From an uncultured bacterium (GTDB taxonomy: Bacteria > Cyanobacteriota > Vampirovibrionia > Gastranaerophilales > Gastranaerophilaceae): a DNA stretch of 10,536 nt. The stretch lies in NCBI GenBank assembly GCA_949286405.1, contig CASECH010000059.1, positions 1 to 10,536 of the forward strand, written 5' to 3'. The translations under genes were made by a program, and so were the position numbers. Below the pieces are notes generated by a model that did no database searches, was not told the DNA's origin, and saw nothing but the letters and a program-made list of their open reading frames with translations. Positions within the stretch are counted from its first letter, which is position 1. Each line of letters opens with the position of its first letter. This document shows positions 5,664 to 10,536 of the stretch, one piece after another.

Positions 5664-7019
5664 ATGATGATTGGTTTAAAAAATAATATGAAGTTACCGG
5701 AAGAAGCAAGATGGTTAGTACCCGGTCTACAGGTAAAAAGATGGTTTGCACTTATTTTCTTGGGTGCTGTATGTATGACTTTAGGTGTGTTAATTCTTTT
5801 TGATGTAAAGCCTATTTTTTATACTATGGAATTTATACAAAAAGTGGCTAGAAATGTTTCTACTGAATGGATAGCGTTTGCTGTTGTTATGTTTGGTGCA
5901 GGAATGTTTTTTAAAGGTTGGACAAAGACTAATTTGTCAATAATCGATGGTAAAGACAATCAGACATTGCTCGAAGCTTTGTATAGAAAAAGAAAATTAA
6001 ACAGAGGGCCTAAAATTGTTGCAGTAGGTGGCGGTACCGGTCTTTCAATGTTATTAAAAGGTATTAAGCATATTACTAATAATATTACAGCAGTAGTTAC
6101 AGTTGGTGATGATGGCGGAAGCTCAGGAAGATTGCGTAATGAGATGGGGGTTTTGCCTCCCGGTGATATCCGTAACTGTATAGCAGCACTCGCAGATGAT
6201 GAGGATTTAGTAACTAAATTATTTCAATATAGATTTAAATCAGGAGAAGGTCTTGAGGGACATAGTTTTGGAAATTTATTTTTGACCGCTTTATGTTCTA
6301 TTACAGGTGATATGGTAAGGGCTGTTAAAGAATCTTCAAATGTTCTTTCTATTAGAGGGCGTGTTCTTCCTTCGACTTTGGATGATATGAAGCTTGTTGC
6401 AGAGATGGAAGATGGTAGAGTAATACATGGTGAGAGTAATATCCCTGAAGCTCATGGAAAAATAAAGAGATTGTTTACAGATCCTCAAAGATGCCAAGCT
6501 CTTCCTGAAGTAATTGCAGCAATTAAGGATGCAGATTTAATTATTCTGGGTCCAGGAAGCCTTTATACAAGTGTTATTCCTAATTTATTGATAACTGAAA
6601 TTGCTCAAGAGATTGCTAAGGCTTCTGCGAAGAAAATATATGTATGTAATATAATGACACAACCTGGTGAAACTGATGGTTATAGCGTTTCAGACCATGT
6701 TAGTGCTCTTATGAAGCATGCTAATAGCAAAAATATCATTGATGCTGTTTTGGTAAATGATACTATGCCTTCAAATTTGGCAAAGAAATATCAACTATCA
6801 GGTTCTTATCCTGTTAAGTTGGATGTTGAAAATTTAAAAAAATTAGGTGTTAGAATTTTTTCAAGAAAATTGATAGAGGATAGTAAAGAAGGTCTGGTAA
6901 GACACAGCTCAAATCGTGTAGCTCGTGCTGTTTATTACTGGTTTAGAAAAGAACATAAAAATGGAAAGTCTTATTTTGCGAATCATAAGACTTCTGATAA
7001 TCAAGGTTGTAAAATATAA
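5664..7019 (+). CDS. yvcK: YvcK/CofD-like UDP-sugar-binding regulator with N-terminal membrane helices
   Basis: YvcK proteins bind UDP-sugars such as UDP-GlcNAc and are needed for growth on gluconeogenic carbon sources and for cell-wall precursor balance in Bacillus and others. Counting from ATG 5664, the core begins near residue 117 with VAVGGGTGLS (119-128), then VGDDGGSSGRLR (147-158), PPGDIRN (165-171), HSFGNLF (200-206) and GPGSLYTSVIPNL (296-308), all family signatures. The extra N-terminus carries two hydrophobic segments (about 28-46 and 69-86), so the core should be membrane-tethered on the cytoplasmic side. Bacillus YvcK lacks this part; similar extensions are, to my knowledge, usual in cyanobacteria. 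AAGG at 5654-5657 favours ATG 5664 over TTG 5661; ATG 5667 is also possible. It ends 2 bases before panB. Confidence 0.93.
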   Translation: MMIGLKNNMKLPEEARWLVPGLQVKRWFALIFLGAVCMTLGVLILFDVKPIFYTMEFIQKVARNVSTEWIAFAVVMFGAGMFFKGWTKTNLSIIDGKDNQTLLEALYRKRKLNRGPKIVAVGGGTGLSMLLKGIKHITNNITAVVTVGDDGGSSGRLRNEMGVLPPGDIRNCIAALADDEDLVTKLFQYRFKSGEGLEGHSFGNLFLTALCSITGDMVRAVKESSNVLSIRGRVLPSTLDDMKLVAEMEDGRVIHGESNIPEAHGKIKRLFTDPQRCQALPEVIAAIKDADLIILGPGSLYTSVIPNLLITEIAQEIAKASAKKIYVCNIMTQPGETDGYSVSDHVSALMKHANSKNIIDAVLVNDTMPSNLAKKYQLSGSYPVKLDVENLKKLGVRIFSRKLIEDSKEGLVRHSSNRVARAVYYWFRKEHKNGKSYFANHKTSDNQGCKI

Positions 7020-7021
7020 TT

Positions 7022-7819
7022 ATGAGTAAGGTAACTGTAAAAACTATTCAAAAGATGAAAGATGCAGATGAGAAATTTTCTGTATTGACAGCTTATGATT
7101 ATTCAACTGCTAAGTATATTGATGAAGCAGGTGTAGATATTATATTGATAGGTGATAGTTTGGCTATGGTTGCACTTGGTTATAATACAACCCATAGTAT
7201 TGGTGTTGAAGAAATGCGAATTTTTACGAAAGCTGTTGCAAAAGGAGTAGAGCATGCAATGGTTGTTACAGATATGCCTTTTATGAGTTATCATGCTAAT
7301 ATTTCTGACGCAATTTTAAATTGCGGTGAGATGATCCGTTGTGGAGCTAATGCTGTAAAAATTGAGGGTTACAGTGATTATATTGTTGAATTAATAAAAA
7401 GACTTACTGAATCAGGAGTTCCGGTTATGGGACATTTAGGTTTTACTCCACAGTTTTTGAATACATTGGGTGGATACAAAATTCAGGGTAAGACAAAAGA
7501 TGCAAGTGATGAAATTTTAAATCAAGCAAAAAGATTGGAAAAGGCAGGGGTATTTTCTATCGTTTTGGAAATGGTTCCTCAAGATAGTGCAAAATACATA
7601 ACGGAAAATCTTTCTGTCCCTACTATTTCATGTGGTGCAGGGAGATATTGCTCAGCTCAAGTGCTTGTGTCTGATGATGTTTTTGGAAAATATTCGGAGT
7701 TTAAGCCAAAGTTTGCAAGAAAATATGGAGATATGAAGTCTTTGATTTTTAGTTGTGCTAAAAAATTTAATGACGATGTTAAGTCGGGAAATTTCCCTTC
7801 AGATGATGAAGTTTTTTAG
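7022..7819 (+). CDS. panB: 3-methyl-2-oxobutanoate hydroxymethyltransferase (ketopantoate synthase)
   Basis: PanB transfers a hydroxymethyl group from 5,10-methylene-tetrahydrofolate to 2-oxoisovalerate, giving ketopantoate for pantothenate synthesis in the cytoplasm. The 265-aa length matches E. coli (264). Expected metal ligands are visible: Asp45 in LIGDSL, Asp84 in VTDMPF and Glu115 in VKIEG. The catalytic Glu is at 183 in VLEMVP. The substrate-site block VMGHLGFTPQ is at 135-144. One oddity is GAGRYCSAQ (205-213), where the family usually has GAG...DGQ, so Asp-Gly is replaced by Ser-Ala near the C-terminal end of the barrel. It begins 2 bases after the yvcK stop codon with no strong ribosome site of its own, which suggests translational coupling. 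Confidence 0.96.
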   Translation: MSKVTVKTIQKMKDADEKFSVLTAYDYSTAKYIDEAGVDIILIGDSLAMVALGYNTTHSIGVEEMRIFTKAVAKGVEHAMVVTDMPFMSYHANISDAILNCGEMIRCGANAVKIEGYSDYIVELIKRLTESGVPVMGHLGFTPQFLNTLGGYKIQGKTKDASDEILNQAKRLEKAGVFSIVLEMVPQDSAKYITENLSVPTISCGAGRYCSAQVLVSDDVFGKYSEFKPKFARKYGDMKSLIFSCAKKFNDDVKSGNFPSDDEVF

Positions 7820-7847
7820 ATATTATTTATTATGAAAGTGTGAAAAA

Positions 7848-8705
7848 ATGATTATACATACAATTAAAGAATTAAGAGAGTTAGTAAAAGGTTGGAGAAA
7901 AGAAGGTTATAGTATAGGGCTTGTTCCTACTATGGGAGCTTTGCATGCAGGACATAGAAGTCTTATTGAAAAAAGTGTTGAAAAATGCGATAAAACTGTT
8001 GTATCTGTGTTTGTAAATCCAATACAATTTTGTCCGGGCGAAGATTTGGATAAATATCCAAGAACATTGGATGAAGACGAGGAGCTTGTAAATGATGTTG
8101 GGGCTGATGTTGTTTTTGCTCCAAGTCCAAAAGAAATGTATGGAGAAGGACATATTTTATCAAATGATTTTTTGACATACGTGATACCTCCTTATTTTTA
8201 TGTTGACAAATTATGTGGAAAATCAAGAGTAGGACATTTTGATGGAGTATGTACGGTAGTTAACAAATTATTTAATATTGTTCAACCTGATTTTGCATTT
8301 TTTGGTGAAAAAGATAGGCAGCAATTAATTATTTTAAAGAAAATGGTTAAAGATTTAAATATACCTGTGGAAATTATAGCTTGTCCTATTGTTAGGGAAA
8401 AGAGCGGTTTAGCTTTAAGTTCTCGTAATAAATATTTGACCGAAGATCAAAAAAATGATGCTTTGGCTTTGAGTAAAATATTGTTTAATATAAAAGCATG
8501 CTATAATAAAGGTATAAATGATGTGAGTGCATTAAGTGAGACAGCTTATTCATATTTGAATTCAAATCATTCATTAGAATACCTTGAGTTTAGAGATTGT
8601 AATGATTTAGATGAGAAGAAAACAGCTGATGATGATACAATTGTTTTTATTGCTTTAAAAATAGGAAATGTAAGATTAATAGATAATATAAAATTGGGTT
8701 TATAG
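7848..8705 (+). CDS. panC: Pantothenate synthetase (pantoate--beta-alanine ligase)
   Basis: PanC joins pantoate and beta-alanine with ATP through a pantoyl-adenylate intermediate, the last step to pantothenate. The 285-aa length is normal. Family landmarks are PTMGALHAGH (27-36, with the HIGH-like His pair), FVNPIQF (55-61), YPRTL (70-74), CGKSRVGHFDGV (123-134), FFGEKDRQQL (151-160) and the KMSKS-like block LALSSRN (188-194). It lies 28 bases after panB. The partner genes panE/ilvC (ketopantoate reduction) and panD (beta-alanine supply) are not in the window. The ribosome site is weak: a purine-rich GAAAGTGTG precedes ATG 7848. Confidence 0.97.
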   Translation: MIIHTIKELRELVKGWRKEGYSIGLVPTMGALHAGHRSLIEKSVEKCDKTVVSVFVNPIQFCPGEDLDKYPRTLDEDEELVNDVGADVVFAPSPKEMYGEGHILSNDFLTYVIPPYFYVDKLCGKSRVGHFDGVCTVVNKLFNIVQPDFAFFGEKDRQQLIILKKMVKDLNIPVEIIACPIVREKSGLALSSRNKYLTEDQKNDALALSKILFNIKACYNKGINDVSALSETAYSYLNSNHSLEYLEFRDCNDLDEKKTADDDTIVFIALKIGNVRLIDNIKLGL

Positions 8706-8708
8706 GTT

Positions 8709-9629
8709 ATGGTTGTAATTTACAGATTATTTCAGAAGTTGCTAAATATTTTAATTAATATAATTTTTATTGTACAAATAGCTTTAATGATAATAGTTTT
8801 TCTAACTGCTACTTATTGGTTTTTAGAACTTTTAGGATTTACTTCATTTGATTTTGTTGCTCCGATTGCAGATGCAGTTGTTAATTTTATGCATTTATTT
8901 TATAATCAGGAAGTCGCTGTCGGTGGTGTATATTTTGATGGTTCTTTGTTATTATTTGACTTAATTGCGATTTGTTTAGTTGTAATTATGACTAAGTTAA
9001 AAGTTAGTTTGTTAGTTTTTGATGAAAGACTAAGAAATAAAATTGTGGTTTGTGAAACTCAGATAGAGAATCGTTTTAATGAAAAATTAAGTCAAGATTT
9101 AATGAAAAGTGTTTCAAAGTGTAATAATATTGGAATTTTGGTTCAATTTTCTGCAAAAAATATGATGGTTGATGATTTTTGGGGTGGAGATGCTAGTGCA
9201 GGGGTAAAAGAAAAAGAAGATGAAGCTTTTAAAGTTTTTTACGGAGCATTAAAAAATATTCCTGAATGTCAATTTGCTAAAACAGGTAATAAAATGGTTA
9301 TTATTTGTAAAGATTTTAGTAAAATTGACAGTATTTTAAAGTATATAGATATAACAATTAATAGAATTCGTGTGAGTATGGGTAAAAGAAAATGGCGTTT
9401 ATTTAGTTATATCGCTGTGGATGTGTTTGATGATAAAACACCTTTTAAAGAAGTATATCCGATACTGGAAAGATTACTTGGATTGCAAATAAGAGATGAA
9501 GTTATATGTTTAGGCAATTTTTGTATGAGATATGATATAGAACCTGAGAGTGCATATGAACCAATGTTAAAAGGGACATATGTACTTGGTGAAAGAACTG
9601 AAGTATGGACTTTGATTAAGAAAAATTAA
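8709..9629 (+). CDS. Unrecognised two-helix membrane protein with a cytoplasmic domain (possible degenerate cyclase fold)
   Basis: I do not recognise this 306-aa protein. It has a short basic N-terminus, a long hydrophobic stretch (about 16-41), a second helix (about 79-96) followed by KLK, a charged linker (103-135), and a soluble domain from about 140 to the end. The order of elements in that domain loosely recalls class III nucleotide cyclases: ILVQFSAKN (143-151), FAKTGNKMVII (189-199) where cyclases have an F.KT.GDG..A.F block, a helix (206-220), YIAVDVF (234-240), and a C-terminal LKGTYVLGERTEVWTL (287-302). The metal-binding Asp residues of active cyclases are not in place, so it would be catalytically dead. 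This is weak, by-eye inference. It starts 3 bases after panC, so it is very probably in the same operon. No terminator follows before the rplJ promoter. Confidence 0.8.
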   Translation: MVVIYRLFQKLLNILINIIFIVQIALMIIVFLTATYWFLELLGFTSFDFVAPIADAVVNFMHLFYNQEVAVGGVYFDGSLLLFDLIAICLVVIMTKLKVSLLVFDERLRNKIVVCETQIENRFNEKLSQDLMKSVSKCNNIGILVQFSAKNMMVDDFWGGDASAGVKEKEDEAFKVFYGALKNIPECQFAKTGNKMVIICKDFSKIDSILKYIDITINRIRVSMGKRKWRLFSYIAVDVFDDKTPFKEVYPILERLLGLQIRDEVICLGNFCMRYDIEPESAYEPMLKGTYVLGERTEVWTLIKKN

Positions 9630-9637
9630 CTAAACTA

Positions 9638-9666
9638 TTGATTTTTGTTTATATTCTTGTTATTAT
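9638..9666 (+). promoter_or_regulatory. Sigma-70-type promoter of the rplJ-rplL operon
   Basis: TTGATT (9638-9643), exactly 17 bases, then TATTAT (9661-9666). The expected start near 9673 coincides with the 5' edge of the L10 leader. It begins 9 bases after the stop codon of the upstream gene, giving rplJL its own transcription start. Confidence 0.7.
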
Positions 9667-9672
9667 TTGCAT

Positions 9673-9735
9673 ACAACCGTAGACAATTAGTGTCCAAGTG
9701 ACTTAAATGTTCTCAGCTAATCGAGGTTACACTAG
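9673..9735 (+). promoter_or_regulatory. Ribosomal protein L10 leader (autoregulatory mRNA element)
   Basis: The sequence AACCGTAGACA (9675-9685) ... TGTCCAAGTGACTTAAATG (9691-9709) ... CTAATCGAGGTT (9717-9728) matches the known L10 leader type seen upstream of rplJ (Rfam RF00557, recognised from memory). The outer stem is AACC/GGTT (9675-9678 and 9725-9728). An asymmetric internal loop follows, GTAGACA opposite CGA, where the kink-turn is expected. The upper stem is ATTAG/CTAAT (9686-9690 and 9717-9721). The L10-(L12)4 complex binds this element and represses its own operon. It lies about 130 bases before the rplJ start codon. Confidence 0.88.
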
Positions 9736-9757
9736 AGAAATATATTTTAGCTTGTGT

Positions 9758-9832
9758 AAGATTTTGCGGTTGAAAATACTAAAACGCAAAGTCTTTTTAG
9801 TATGTTAACAGGTCGAGTCGGGGATGTTCCCC
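9758..9832 (+). promoter_or_regulatory. Downstream rplJ leader stems: overlapping or pseudoknotted, plus a small GC hairpin
   Basis: Stem A pairs AAGATTTTGCG (9758-9768) with CGCAAAGTCTT (9785-9795): 11 bp with one G-U. Stem B pairs ATACTAAAA (9776-9784) with TTTTAGTAT (9795-9803): 9 bp. The arms are interleaved, so the two are either alternatives or an H-type pseudoknot with no bases between the stems. A third hairpin, GGGGA-TGT-TCCCC (9820-9832), lies just before the ribosome site and lacks a T run. Pairing is seen directly; a switching role is inferred. Confidence 0.5.
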
Positions 9833-9862
9833 AAAAAGTAATACACAGTAAAGGAGCTAACG

Positions 9863-10384
9863 ATGGCAACAAAAGCTTTTAAATCTGAAAAAATAGATGC
9901 AATAAAAGCAAAATTAGAAAAAGCCCAAGTAGCAATAATGACTGAGTTTAACGGGTTATCTGTAGAAGAAATTACAAATTTAAGACGTGCTCTTCAAAAA
10001 GAAGGCGGCGACTACATGGTAACAAAAAATACTTTAGCTAAAATTGCTGTAAAGGGTACTGATTTTGAAGTACTTGCTGATTCTTTCAAAGGTCCGATTG
10101 CTTTGGCTTTTGGTTTTGAAGATCAAGTAAGTCCTGCAAAAGTAGTAGCAAAATTCATTAAGGATACTAAAAAAGGTGTTATTTTAGGTGCAGCTATGGA
10201 TGGTAAATTACTTTCAGCTGCTGAAACAGAAGCTCTTGCAAAACTTCCTTCAAAAGAAGAACTTATTGCAAAGATTCTTGGATCTATCAATTCACCTGCT
10301 TCAGGTATCGCAAACTCTGTCAATGCAGTTATGGCACAGCTTACTCGTGCTATGGCAGCTGTTAGAGATCAAAAAGCTGCGTAG
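9863..10384 (+). CDS. rplJ: 50S ribosomal protein L10
   Basis: The 173-aa protein begins MATKAFKSEKIDAIKAKL and has the L10 blocks in order: AIMTEFNGLSVEEITNLRRAL (residues 24-44), VTKNTLAKIA (53-62), FKGPIALAFG (75-84) and a C-terminal Ala-rich helix (about 148-173) to which L7/L12 dimers attach. L10 forms the base of the ribosomal stalk that recruits translation factors, and it is the repressor of its own operon. A strong ribosome site, AAGGAG (9851-9856), lies 6 bases before ATG 9863. Expression should be set by the promoter at 9638 and the L10 leader. rplK and rplA, which usually precede rplJ, are absent here. Confidence 0.98.
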   Translation: MATKAFKSEKIDAIKAKLEKAQVAIMTEFNGLSVEEITNLRRALQKEGGDYMVTKNTLAKIAVKGTDFEVLADSFKGPIALAFGFEDQVSPAKVVAKFIKDTKKGVILGAAMDGKLLSAAETEALAKLPSKEELIAKILGSINSPASGIANSVNAVMAQLTRAMAAVRDQKAA

Positions 10385-10450
10385 TATTTTTGAGTAAATA
10401 TATGTGGTTAAAAGTGGTAGAAATTAAAAAAATATAAAAGGAGAAAATCA

Positions 10451-10536
10451 ATGAGTAACGTAGAAACTATTTTAGAATCAATTGAAAAATTAACTTTGTT
10501 AGAAGCAGCTGAATTAGTAAAAGCTATGGAAGAAAA
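10451..10536 (+). CDS. rplL: 50S ribosomal protein L7/L12, N-terminal part (runs off the window)
   Basis: The first 28 residues begin MSNVETILESIEKLTLLEAAELVKAMEE, the dimerisation domain of L7/L12, with the family's LTLLEAAELVK block at 14-24. The rest lies beyond 10536. L7/L12 dimers bind the C-terminal helix of L10 and form the flexible stalk. AGGAG (10439-10443) sits 7 bases before ATG 10451. The gene follows rplJ after 66 bases with no terminator between, as expected for the rplJL operon. Confidence 0.95.
   Translation, partial: MSNVETILESIEKLTLLEAAELVKAMEE

Noticed and set aside
7881..8226. Open frames on the minus strand opposite panC, and similar ones opposite pxpA, panB and rplJ
   Set aside because: They lie wholly inside well-identified genes, have no ribosome sites, and their products show the skewed composition of antisense frames.
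9820..9840. GGGGA/TCCCC hairpin as an attenuator terminator
   Set aside because: It is followed by AAAAAG rather than a T run, so intrinsic termination is unlikely.
10188..10397. Shifted plus-strand open frame inside the end of rplJ
   Set aside because: It overlaps L10 in another frame, is Leu/Gln-rich by frame effect, and has no ribosome site.
1..10536. Mobile elements, CRISPR arrays, phage genes or a defence island
   Set aside because: No spaced repeat array, transposase, integrase or recognisable defence gene was seen on either strand. The tRNA at the edge has no visible attachment-site duplicate within the window.

Overview
The window is AT-rich, densely coded bacterial DNA. A GH57 alpha-glucan branching enzyme, a YvcK protein with two added N-terminal membrane helices, and otherwise ordinary housekeeping genes suggest a non-photosynthetic relative of Cyanobacteria (Vampirovibrionia/Melainabacteria, perhaps gut Gastranaerophilales). 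This placement is inference from gene style and composition; no 16S or marker phylogeny is available here.

Layout. A minus-strand tRNA-Asp(GUC), cut by the window edge, has a clean promoter reading leftwards (1-126). Two tandem plus-strand paralogues of unrecognised family follow (237-917 and 978-1700). They share a Cys...His...Asp pattern typical of papain-like proteases and Gln deamidases. They converge on a minus-strand GH57 branching enzyme (1745-3463), with a symmetrical, probably two-way terminator between. A 280-base intergenic region then leads into rpsT (ribosomal protein S20), which has a hairpin-rich leader and a strong intrinsic terminator (4036-4066).

Next is a short single-pass membrane protein (4116-4733). 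Its promoter places the transcript start on its own ATG, so it may be leaderless. A compact plus-strand cluster follows with gaps of 31, 2, 28 and 3 bases: a divergent PxpA/LamB-YcsF protein, yvcK, panB, panC and an unrecognised two-helix membrane protein (4823-9629). PanB and PanC supply ketopantoate and condense it with beta-alanine to make pantothenate, the precursor of coenzyme A. YvcK is a UDP-sugar-binding regulator of carbon and cell-wall metabolism. The roles of the first and last cluster members are open.

Finally a well-formed promoter (9638-9666) starts a transcript beginning with a recognisable ribosomal protein L10 leader. Alternative or pseudoknotted stems follow, then rplJ (L10) and the start of rplL (L7/L12). 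The usual upstream rplK-rplA pair is absent, so this is a detached L10-L12 stalk operon with its own autoregulatory leader. No transposon, phage gene or CRISPR array was seen.

The items most worth following are the tandem Cys-His-Asp paralogues, the membrane protein at the end of the pan cluster, the leaderless gene candidate and the interleaved stems in the rplJ leader.
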